Shown here: positions 6,705 through 12,287 of the stretch, in pieces
Layout: the number at the start of each line of letters is the position of its first letter
Numbering within the stretch: position 1 is the first letter of the stretch
From: Acidimicrobiia bacterium
GTDB lineage: Bacteria > Actinomycetota > Acidimicrobiia > Spongiisociales > UBA5794
DNA: 12,287 nucleotides
Assembly (NCBI GenBank): GCA_029934555.1
Contig: JAOZMA010000007.1
Location: 1 to 12,287 of the forward strand
Reading direction: 5' to 3'
Notes under the pieces: generated by a model
Seen by the model: only the letters and a program-made list of their open reading frames with translations
What the model was told of the DNA's origin: nothing
The model's database searches: none
Program-made: the position numbers and the translations under genes

Positions 6705-7514
6705 ATGTGCACCATCGGCGTACTGCGGTTCGAAGACGGCAGCTACGGCCTGTTCAAGAACAAGGACTTCGCTCGCCCTTCCTTTGATGATCAGATCGTT
6801 GTCGAACGATCGGTGTTCGGCGTCTCCGGCCTCGTCACGTGGGCCGGTAGCGATGCCGTGGTCGACGATTTCTCCGGATTCTCGATCGGAGCCAACGCCG
6901 AGGGGTTGTTGTGCTGCGATGCGAACGTGAAGACGATCCCCGGCTACGCGAACTACGACGACCTCGTCGAGATCGCTCTCCGAAGCAGCGGCGGCTTCGT
7001 GGGCGCCGTCGAGGCCGTTGCTGATGCGGTTGCCCTGAGACCGTACAACTGGGGGAACCTCGTGCTGATCGATGAGGATCTGGCAGGAGGGATCGAGGTT
7101 CGCGGCGATCGCATCGAAGCCATCGTGGACGACGGGCCGACAATCAGAACGAACCATCACATCGCCTTCAGGGCCACCGGAGACGACGACAATACGGCAA
7201 CATCACAGCCGAGGTTGAGCACCGCCCGGCGTTTGATCGACAGCACCGGCGGACTCGATGGTATCCACAACCTGACGCGTTCCCACGATGGCGGCTCTGG
7301 GGGAATCTGTGTACACGGATCGCACCAGACGGTCTACAGCTATGTGCTCCACCATGACGGTGATGGGATCAACCTGTCCGTCACCCAGGGTTCACCGTGC
7401 CAGACCGCAGCCCCGAGGGTCTTGACACTTCCCCTCGGAAAGTCGTGGTCGATCGCGGGTGCCGACGGCTTCCGGGAGGACTATCCGTCGCAGAGATCGA
7501 GCGTCCCGACCTGA
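6705..7514 (+). CDS. Ntn-hydrolase, C45 acyltransferase / choloylglycine hydrolase-like
   Basis: This 269-residue protein begins Met-Cys-Thr. Removal of Met would expose Cys2 as an N-terminal nucleophile, the hallmark of cysteine Ntn-hydrolases. Supporting features are FKNKDF at 17-22, matching the RNxD region of choloylglycine hydrolases and penicillin acyltransferase-like C45 enzymes (D21 at the expected spacing), TNHH at 149-152, the TSQPRLSTARRL stretch at 166-177 and HQTVYSYVL at 207-215, which resembles the C-terminal core of the C45 family. The enzymes act on amide bonds by hydrolysis or acyl transfer; the substrate cannot be told from sequence. There is no signal peptide, so it is probably cytoplasmic. 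A TANGO2/NRDE relative, which also starts Met-Cys, is an alternative, given KNKDFARP. A strong GAGGAG ribosome binding site fixes the start. It converges on the metallopeptidase gene, 24 bp away. Confidence 0.75.
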   Translation: MCTIGVLRFEDGSYGLFKNKDFARPSFDDQIVVERSVFGVSGLVTWAGSDAVVDDFSGFSIGANAEGLLCCDANVKTIPGYANYDDLVEIALRSSGGFVGAVEAVADAVALRPYNWGNLVLIDEDLAGGIEVRGDRIEAIVDDGPTIRTNHHIAFRATGDDDNTATSQPRLSTARRLIDSTGGLDGIHNLTRSHDGGSGGICVHGSHQTVYSYVLHHDGDGINLSVTQGSPCQTAAPRVLTLPLGKSWSIAGADGFREDYPSQRSSVPT

Positions 7515-7538
7515 TCAACGTGGACCGGGGATGCAGCC

Positions 7539-8024
7539 TCAGACCTGCGCTTCGCATCGTCGGGCGATCGCCTCCATGGCATCGTCGAGGCGGCCGACCC
7601 ACACCTTGCCATGGGCCGGGGTGCGCTTCGGTTCGAGATGATGAACGAGATGGTGGCCGAGTTCGTGGGCGATGGTCCGCAGCATCGTCGTGTGGCCGAG
7701 CCGGATCTGCCCGTGCTCCGGGATCGTGCGCCGCCGTTGGGCCTCCCAGGCGACGATACGATCCTCGCTGTTGGTCTCAACGATCACCGATCGAGGTGGC
7801 CAACACTCACCGGTGTCGGGTCGGCGGCGCCGATTGAAGGCCAGGTCGGGCATGGGGACCCCGAACCGCTCCGTGACCGAACGCACCAGTGCCTCGGCTT
7901 CGCCTCTCTCAACGGCGTAGCGGTCACCGAGCTCGGTGAGAAGTTCGTAGTCACGACTGAACCTCCGCACCCGATGTTCGTGGCGCGGCACTCGATCCGA
8001 TCGCTCGATGGTTCGAAGGTTCAT
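7539..8024 (-). CDS. Small zinc metallopeptidase-like protein, SprT-like
   Basis: The 161-residue product contains HELGHH at 120-125, a zinc-binding HExxH motif (H120, E121, H124), followed by AHGKVWVGRL at 137-146. The His-Gly in that segment (H138) is the usual place of a third ligand in SprT-like and related actinobacterial minigluzincin-type proteins. The N-terminal 60 residues are charged and helical, ending in a helix with RYAVERGEAEALV. No signal peptide or membrane helix is seen, so it is probably cytoplasmic. Whether it cleaves protein is unproven; the family name is uncertain. ATG 8024 is set by GAGGGAG 7 nt upstream; another ATG 5 nt upstream runs straight into a stop. It lies 78 bp after rmuC on the same strand and may be cotranscribed with it. 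Confidence 0.75.
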   Translation of the reverse strand: MNLRTIERSDRVPRHEHRVRRFSRDYELLTELGDRYAVERGEAEALVRSVTERFGVPMPDLAFNRRRRPDTGECWPPRSVIVETNSEDRIVAWEAQRRRTIPEHGQIRLGHTTMLRTIAHELGHHLVHHLEPKRTPAHGKVWVGRLDDAMEAIARRCEAQV

Positions 8025-8102
8025 TTCATCGCTCCCTCTGTCCCCATCTCTCGTTCGTGTGGGTTGCCAGCATCACTACAGATGCGGAGACCCTGTGCGT
8101 TG

Positions 8103-9254
8103 TCAGTCGGCTGGTTGCTCGGCCGCCAGTGCCGGGGGCGCCTCCGGCACGGCGATCGATTCCTCATCTGCTTCGCCTAGATCCAGCTCGTGGATCCTGG
8201 TTCCGCGGCTCTGGACTTTGCCGGCAGAGATCTCGATCTGGTCGATGTCCCGGTGAGCCTGGTCGAAGTGTCGTCGCAGGTTGTCGACCCGTTCAGAGAG
8301 CCGGCCGACGTCCGTCAGCATGGTGCCGACCTCGGTCTGGATGACCCCGGCCTGCTTGCGCATCTCGACGTCGCGGAGGACGGCTCGTACCGTCGTGAGT
8401 GTCGCCATCATCGTCGTCGGTGACACGATGTAGACGCGGGCCTTGTAGCTCGCCTCGATGATCGCCGGGTGGTTCGCATGTAGCTCGGCATAGACGGCCT
8501 CGGATGGCAGGAACATGAGTGCCGAGTCGGCGGTCTCGCCGGGGATGATGTACCGCTCCGAGATGTCGCGGATGTGCTTCTTCACGTCTTCACCGAGCTG
8601 CTTGGCGAAGGCCTTCCGACCGTCGTCGTCCTCGGCATTCAGCATGTTCCGGTATGCCGTGAGGGGGAATTTCGCGTCGACGACGACCGAGCCGGGAGGA
8701 TTCGGCAGCTTGATCAGGCAATCGGCTCGCTTCCCGTTCGACAAGACGCTCTGGAACTCATAGGCCGCCTTGGGAAGTGCGTCTTCGACGATCGCCTCGA
8801 GTTGTACCTCCCCGAACGCGCCACGGGCCTGCTTGTCGTCGAGGATGTGCTGCAGACCGACGACCTCCGTCGAGAGCTTCGTGATGTTCTGCTGTGCCTG
8901 ATCGATCACGGTGAGCCGCTCGGTCAGCTTGGTGACCGACTCGGTCGTCTCCTTCGAGGACTTCTGGAGGCTCTCCCCCATCCGGTCCTGCACCTTCTCG
9001 AGTCGTTCGTTCATCGATTTCGTGAGTCGCTCCGAAGACTCCTGAACAGCCTTCGCTGTCGCTGCCGTGGAGGCCGCCTGCTGATCGGTGAGCGAGGTCA
9101 GCTGTCCGGTCAGTGCCTGCTGAGACGCGACGAGTTGCTCGATGCGCCGATCGGACTCCTCAGTGTCCTCTTCCCCACCGCGCAACACCGCCCAGGCGAC
9201 GATCGCCGCCGCCACGAGGACCGCCACAGCCAGAATGATCAATGCGACTTCCAC
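8103..9254 (-). CDS. rmuC: DNA recombination protein RmuC
   Basis: This 383-residue protein belongs to the RmuC family, which limits DNA inversions between short repeats in E. coli and has a restriction-endonuclease-like fold. A membrane anchor lies at 3-24. A long coiled coil rich in Gln, Ser, Glu and Lys follows at about 30-140. The conserved domain runs from about 141 to 345, with RGAFGEVQLE (144-153), RADCLIKLPN (176-185), VVVDAKFPLTAYRN (190-203), LMFLPSEAVYAEL (246-258) and YIVSPTTMMATL (275-286), all typical of the family. The tail is Ala, Glu and Pro rich. Translation starts at GTG 9254 with GAGAGG 8 nt upstream. A possible -10 box, TACGCT, sits at 9301 to 9296. The metallopeptidase gene lies downstream on the same strand; a joint function is not established. 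Confidence 0.94.
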   Translation of the reverse strand: MEVALIILAVAVLVAAAIVAWAVLRGGEEDTEESDRRIEQLVASQQALTGQLTSLTDQQAASTAATAKAVQESSERLTKSMNERLEKVQDRMGESLQKSSKETTESVTKLTERLTVIDQAQQNITKLSTEVVGLQHILDDKQARGAFGEVQLEAIVEDALPKAAYEFQSVLSNGKRADCLIKLPNPPGSVVVDAKFPLTAYRNMLNAEDDDGRKAFAKQLGEDVKKHIRDISERYIIPGETADSALMFLPSEAVYAELHANHPAIIEASYKARVYIVSPTTMMATLTTVRAVLRDVEMRKQAGVIQTEVGTMLTDVGRLSERVDNLRRHFDQAHRDIDQIEISAGKVQSRGTRIHELDLGEADEESIAVPEAPPALAAEQPAD

Positions 9255-9358
9255 AATCAGGGCCTCTCACTTCCAAGTTTCAACTCTTAGATCTCAGCGT
9301 AGGGGGTCCCTGTGACACAATCGGTTCACGCGGAACATGAGATGCCCGACCGGGGTAC

Positions 9359-10030
9359 TCAGTACCAGATGACCTCGCCGAATCCGGGGAGTGGCATCTC
9401 GTCGGGAACGGTTCTCGCCTCGCCGGCGGCGAAGCGGGACGCCGTCCAGACACCGGCAGCGGCATCGAGGATGTCGTCAGCCGGAACCGCACCGACAGCA
9501 TCGGGGAGACGGTCCGGCAGCGACAGACCAACGCCAGACAACAGGCGCCGACGTTCGCTATGTCCGTTCCATGTTCGTTTCGAGAACGCCAGCGGGCGCC
9601 CGGCGAGGGCCCGGAACGTGACCTCTGGATGGATCTCGATCACGCGTGCATCCGACCGTGCGACGGCATCGGTTTCCAGGATGCGGTGACGGAGCGCGTA
9701 GCTCTGTGCCGTCAGACCCACGCCATAGCGCTCGCGGGAGAACCGGAGCGCTTCCTTGTATGTTCCGAGCTCGAGGACGTCACGCGGCGGTGTGGGGAAC
9801 ACGCTCGACCCCCGGGCGCCGATGAAGCGTCGAGCGGCGGCATCTGCGGCTCGCGGCGGTGCCACCGGCAGACCGATCGGGATGTCGACCGCGATGACCT
9901 CAGCGTCGGCCTCTGCTGATGTGAGTTCGTCAATCGTGTCGTATACGTCGATCGATGCGATCCAGCCGTCAACGGTGACGACCGCGATCCATCCCTTCTT
10001 CCAAACGTCAGCTCCAACGACTCGAGCCAT
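9359..10030 (-). CDS. DUF429 family protein, predicted RNase H-like nuclease
   Basis: This 223-residue protein matches the DUF429 layout: VVGADVWKKGW at 4-14, with D8 as the first putative acidic catalytic residue, then IAVDIPIGLP at 46-55, RGSSVFPTPPRDVL at 73-86, EIHPEVTFRALAG at 132-144, SKRTWNGHSERRRLL at 150-164 and DDILDAAAGVWTASRFAAG at 185-203. DUF429 proteins are predicted to have an RNase H/RuvC-like fold, but their substrate is unknown. The start ATG 10030 has a strong GGAGG 5 nt upstream. An in-frame open stretch further upstream only translates the heptamer repeat and is not coding. A possible -10 box, TACTCT (10053 to 10048), would give a leader of about 11 nt. It lies downstream of the decarboxylase pair on the same strand, separated by 151 bp that contain the tandem repeat, so it is probably transcribed separately. 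Confidence 0.88.
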   Translation of the reverse strand: MARVVGADVWKKGWIAVVTVDGWIASIDVYDTIDELTSAEADAEVIAVDIPIGLPVAPPRAADAAARRFIGARGSSVFPTPPRDVLELGTYKEALRFSRERYGVGLTAQSYALRHRILETDAVARSDARVIEIHPEVTFRALAGRPLAFSKRTWNGHSERRRLLSGVGLSLPDRLPDAVGAVPADDILDAAAGVWTASRFAAGEARTVPDEMPLPGFGEVIWY

Positions 10031-10102
10031 GCACTCCTCCGGGCAGAAGAGTACAACTGCGGTGCCGCCCGATGCCAGGTGAGAGCGAGGACACGGAGTG
10101 CC

Positions 10103-10158
10103 GACAGGCGACAGGCGACAGGCGACAGGCGACAGGCGACAGGCGACAGGCGACAGGA
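10103..10158. repeat. Heptamer tandem repeat, eight copies of GACAGGC
   Basis: Seven perfect copies of the 7-bp unit GACAGGC run from 10103 to 10151, followed by an eighth, GACAGGA, at 10152-10158. The array fills the gap between the membrane protein stop at 10182 and the DUF429 promoter. Because the units are identical, slipped-strand copy-number change is likely. It is not a CRISPR array, since there are no spacers. Confidence 0.95.
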
Positions 10159-10181
10159 AGGTACCGGATACCGACAACCGG

Positions 10182-10613
10182 CTAGATGAACCTCACGACA
10201 AGGATCGCCGCAAGCAGGAGCACACCGGCGACAACACCGCCGCTGACAATCCCCTCGTGCTCCTTCTTGAAGAGTCCGGTTCTGGCGAAGTAGGCAAAGT
10301 CGAGGATCCCGAGGAACGCCAGCATCCCCGCAGCAACGAGACCGAGCGATTCGCCGACCGGTCTCGACCTCGACACCAGCATCTCGATCTCCCCGGGCGG
10401 CGCCTCCGAGACCTGCAGTACCGCGGCCATCACGAGAACGATGGCGAGGACCGAGTCGGCGTAGACGAACGGAGTCTCGTGGTCGATGTAGCCGTCAGGG
10501 AGCCATGGTTCGTCGTGTGGTTGCCTGAACCAGGTGATCCAATAGGCTGCTATTCCCAGAGCCGCCACGACTTCAAGACCGGCGATGAGCCAGACGATCG
10601 GTTCGTGGCTCAC
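10182..10613 (-). CDS. Small four-helix membrane protein coupled to the decarboxylase
   Basis: The product has 143 residues with four predicted membrane helices at about 8-28, 48-68, 88-110 and 122-142. The first loop (29-47) is acidic and aromatic, with QPHDEPWLPDGYIDHE; the second (70-87) is charged. I recognise no family, and no transporter or enzyme motif is evident. Translation starts at GTG 10613, which overlaps the TGA of the decarboxylase as GTGA, the classic arrangement for translational coupling. This implies that the two proteins are made together and perhaps that the membrane protein anchors, or handles the substrate or product of, the decarboxylase. That functional link is inference. 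The heptamer repeat begins 24 bp after its stop. Confidence 0.8.
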   Translation of the reverse strand: MSHEPIVWLIAGLEVVAALGIAAYWITWFRQPHDEPWLPDGYIDHETPFVYADSVLAIVLVMAAVLQVSEAPPGEIEMLVSRSRPVGESLGLVAAGMLAFLGILDFAYFARTGLFKKEHEGIVSGGVVAGVLLLAAILVVRFI

Positions 10614-12154
10614 TTCGCTTCAGCGGACTTGGCTACGAGCCGCTCGGGGATCATGTCCCTTCCATAGACATCACCGATCGTTTCGGCGCGCTTGATCAGC
10701 TCAGCCTGGTCACCGTGGACAAGGACCGAGGCGGGTCTCGGCAGGGAATTGAAGTTGGAGGCCGAACTCTCTTGGTAGGCACCGGTCTCGAGCAGAGCAA
10801 CGACCTCCCCGGTCTGCACGTCGGGGACCCTCGCACCGAGCACGATCTGATCGGCATAACACGAGTGCCCGACGATGTCGGCGGTCTGGGTCGCCGGCGC
10901 ATCGGGTTGCGAAACAAAGACGAACGGATGGCGGTTGTGCTCAAGAACTCCACCGGCAAGGAAGAAGTAGGTCGTGTCGGTGAGCACCCATGTATACGGG
11001 ATCGGTCTCGTCTGACGTTTGACGGTCTTGACCGTCGATAGATGGATGCCCGTGTTCCCGTACATGGATCGCCCGGGTTCGAGTTGGAGTCGAATTCCGT
11101 TCGGGTCCACTCCATTCGCTTTCAACTCCCGGCGCAATGTCGACGTGACCGACCGTCCATACTCCTCGATCGTCGGTGGCGCTTTGGGATCGCTCTGACT
11201 CGTGAGCACAGCGAGGATCTTGGAGAGTGCTCCGTGATATGCCTTCGATCCCAACCCTCGCAGACCGACGAGGAACGGGTAACCGATAGCCGTGAGCAGG
11301 AACTCCGAGCGGGGGAACTCTTTGTTGAACGGATCTCTGGGGCTAGCGAATCCACCGCCGATGTCGATCTCCGACGGCTGCCAACCTCCCCATGCGCTGG
11401 AGAGTTCGCCGACGAGCCGGGCGTAGCGAACAATCATCTGCTCCCAGAACCAGAGGCTCGGATGGTGGCGTCCGGCGTGGAAGTGAAGACCGACAAGATC
11501 GACGTTCGGCATCACGAAGACCCGGTGTCCCATCTCCACCAGATACTCGACCGGAATGCCCGACTTGTACACCTGAATGCCAAGGTCGATGGGGACGCTC
11601 ATCTGCGAGAAGTCTGTGCGGCGCCACAGGTTCGGCATCGTCGGCTTGACGCGGAATCGGATCTTGGCCGTCTTGTTCAACTCGGCAGCGACCTCTTGGA
11701 TCAGGTCGATCTCGTGGACGTCCTCGACGGTGATGCGCACGCCGGCGTCGACGCAGTTCCGTAGGTGATCTTTGGGCTTGCCGCCGCCGTTGACCGACAC
11801 GCGTTCCGGATCGACGCCGGTCTTGAGCACGCCGGCGAGTTCCTCCGGCGAGTAGATGTCTGCGCCTGCGCCCTCGTTCGAGAGGACCTGACGGGTGGCG
11901 AGAAGCGTGTTGGCCTTCATCGCAGGCAGTATGTCGACCGGTCCCGGCCAGCCCTTGGCGAATGCTTCGCGGAAACGGCGCAGGTTCTCCCTGATCTGCG
12001 CTTCCGAGAAGACGAAGAGAGGGGTTCCGTACTCCTCGGCAAGATCGAGGGTGCTGACCCCCTCGATGTGTAGGACGTCGTCTCGAACGGAGAGACAATC
12101 GAAATCTCGCATCGCTGCGGACCAGTGGGAACGGGAGTCGGTGGATCGGGTCAT
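10610..12154 (-). CDS. Fold-III PLP-dependent decarboxylase, LysA/ornithine decarboxylase family
   Basis: The family decarboxylates diaminopimelate, ornithine, arginine or related amino acids. This 514-residue protein has an alanine-racemase-like TIM barrel at about 40-300, with the PLP lysine K80 in PAMKANTLL, LHFHAG at 223-228 and DIGGGFA at 264-270, and a C-terminal beta domain with LEPGRSM at 358-364 and ETGAYQES at 456-463, then FNSLPRP at 468-474. The motif that carries the active-site cysteine, usually CESxD in LysA, reads CYAD at 432-435, so the substrate is probably not plain meso-diaminopimelate. It is about 90 residues longer than typical LysA, partly from a segment at about 295-345. 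ATG 12154 has AGGAGG 5 nt upstream; an earlier in-frame ATG at 12250 would run through the operators and is rejected. The gene lies downstream of two matched dyads and overlaps the membrane protein gene by 4 nt. Confidence 0.88.
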   Translation of the reverse strand: MTRSTDSRSHWSAAMRDFDCLSVRDDVLHIEGVSTLDLAEEYGTPLFVFSEAQIRENLRRFREAFAKGWPGPVDILPAMKANTLLATRQVLSNEGAGADIYSPEELAGVLKTGVDPERVSVNGGGKPKDHLRNCVDAGVRITVEDVHEIDLIQEVAAELNKTAKIRFRVKPTMPNLWRRTDFSQMSVPIDLGIQVYKSGIPVEYLVEMGHRVFVMPNVDLVGLHFHAGRHHPSLWFWEQMIVRYARLVGELSSAWGGWQPSEIDIGGGFASPRDPFNKEFPRSEFLLTAIGYPFLVGLRGLGSKAYHGALSKILAVLTSQSDPKAPPTIEEYGRSVTSTLRRELKANGVDPNGIRLQLEPGRSMYGNTGIHLSTVKTVKRQTRPIPYTWVLTDTTYFFLAGGVLEHNRHPFVFVSQPDAPATQTADIVGHSCYADQIVLGARVPDVQTGEVVALLETGAYQESSASNFNSLPRPASVLVHGDQAELIKRAETIGDVYGRDMIPERLVAKSAEAK

Positions 12155-12173
12155 TGGGGCCTCCTCGGGCGCA

Positions 12174-12203
12174 ATCGTACCGACTCGTCCTTGACGGTGT
12201 CGT
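12174..12203 (-). promoter_or_regulatory. Predicted promoter of the decarboxylase gene
   Basis: On the minus strand ACGACA (12203 to 12198), an 18-bp spacer and TACGAT (12179 to 12174) form a promoter with a good -10 box, the same hexamer as at the lipoprotein gene. Transcription would start near 12167, giving a leader of about 13 nt that contains AGGAGG. The -35 box directly abuts the nearer dyad. An alternative promoter is TTGACG (12269 to 12264) with the weak TCGTTT (12246 to 12241). Confidence 0.4.
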
Positions 12204-12221
12204 TTGTGTCTGCAGACACAA
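12204..12221. promoter_or_regulatory. Operator dyad 1, perfect 18-bp palindrome
   Basis: TTGTGTCTGCAGACACAA is identical to its reverse complement. Its core, TGTG-N8-CACA, has the spacing of Crp/Fnr-type sites (TGTGA-N6-TCACA). It lies directly upstream of the predicted -35 box of the decarboxylase gene, centred at about -45. Confidence 0.7.
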
Positions 12222-12224
12222 CAG

Positions 12225-12242
12225 TTGTGAACGTAGGCACAA
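12225..12242. promoter_or_regulatory. Operator dyad 2, TTGTG-N8-CACAA
   Basis: TTGTG at 12225-12229 and CACAA at 12238-12242 repeat the outer arms and 8-bp spacing of dyad 1, with an unrelated interior. The centre-to-centre distance is 21 bp, two helical turns, so proteins on the two sites would lie on the same face of the DNA. Confidence 0.65.
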
Positions 12243-12287
12243 ACGATCACGGAAATCCGGCTCCGTCAAATCCGTTGTGCGTATGAC

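Noticed and set aside
9311..9319. TGTGACACA near the rmuC promoter as another Crp-type site
   Set aside because: It is a 9-bp odd palindrome without the 8-bp spacer between TGTG and CACA, so it does not match the dyads at 12204-12242.
10103..10158. CRISPR array
   Set aside because: Units are 7 bp with no spacers and no cas genes are nearby; it is a simple tandem repeat.
10031..10177. N-terminal extension of the DUF429 protein through the heptamer repeat
   Set aside because: The extension translates repeats as RLSPVAC units and bypasses the strong GGAGG ribosome binding site at ATG 10030.
10098..10667. Plus-strand open frame over the heptamer repeat and the membrane protein gene
   Set aside because: Its start is made only of translated repeat (RRQATGD units) and the rest is antisense to the membrane protein gene, which has a consistent helix pattern and a coupled start.
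11343..12269. Minus-strand frame of 308 codons within the decarboxylase gene
   Set aside because: It is a frameshifted shadow of the decarboxylase with a very Arg-rich product. The real frame carries the PLP lysine and the EPGR motif.

Overview
This window looks like chromosomal DNA of a high-GC actinobacterium. Class Acidimicrobiia is my best guess, inferred from protein style, GTG starts, -10-only promoters and very short or absent leaders; no phylogenetic marker is present to prove it. Coding density is high, with eleven protein genes, no tRNA or rRNA and no transposase. The only non-coding stretches of about 300 bases are 1-301 and 689-983.

Layout. Positions 1-240 hold a cluster of small palindromes (a dispersed-repeat type island). 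A small acidic lipoprotein gene (302-688, minus) follows. It is divergent from trkA-trkH (984-3767, plus), the regulatory and channel-forming subunits of a Trk potassium uptake system. Next on the plus strand come a two-domain nuclease (RecB-like PD-(D/E)XK domain with a four-cysteine Fe-S signature, joined to a DEDD exonuclease-like domain; 3830-5419) and a Crp/Fnr-family regulator (5527-6204). A four-helix membrane protein (6214-6588, minus) meets the regulator gene tail to tail; a hairpin containing both stop codons lies at the junction. An Ntn-hydrolase-like gene (6705-7514, plus) diverges from it. The right half is entirely minus strand: a small HExxH metallopeptidase (7539-8024), rmuC (8103-9254), a DUF429 protein (9359-10030), a heptamer tandem repeat (10103-10158), a four-helix membrane protein (10182-10613) and a fold-III PLP decarboxylase (10610-12154).

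How the genes work together. TrkA and TrkH form one potassium transporter and their genes are 6 bp apart. The decarboxylase and the small membrane protein share a 4-nt stop/start overlap, so they are probably translated together and may act together. RmuC and the nuclease both belong to DNA-maintenance families, but they are not in one operon. The remaining genes have no obvious shared pathway.

The most notable regulatory signal is at the right end. Two copies of TTGTG-N8-CACAA, one a perfect 18-bp palindrome, lie exactly 21 bp apart just upstream of the decarboxylase gene. This is the spacing pattern of a Crp/Fnr-type operator (TGTG-N8-CACA) repeated at two helical turns. A Crp/Fnr regulator is encoded 6 kb away in the same window, but a link between the two is only a hypothesis.
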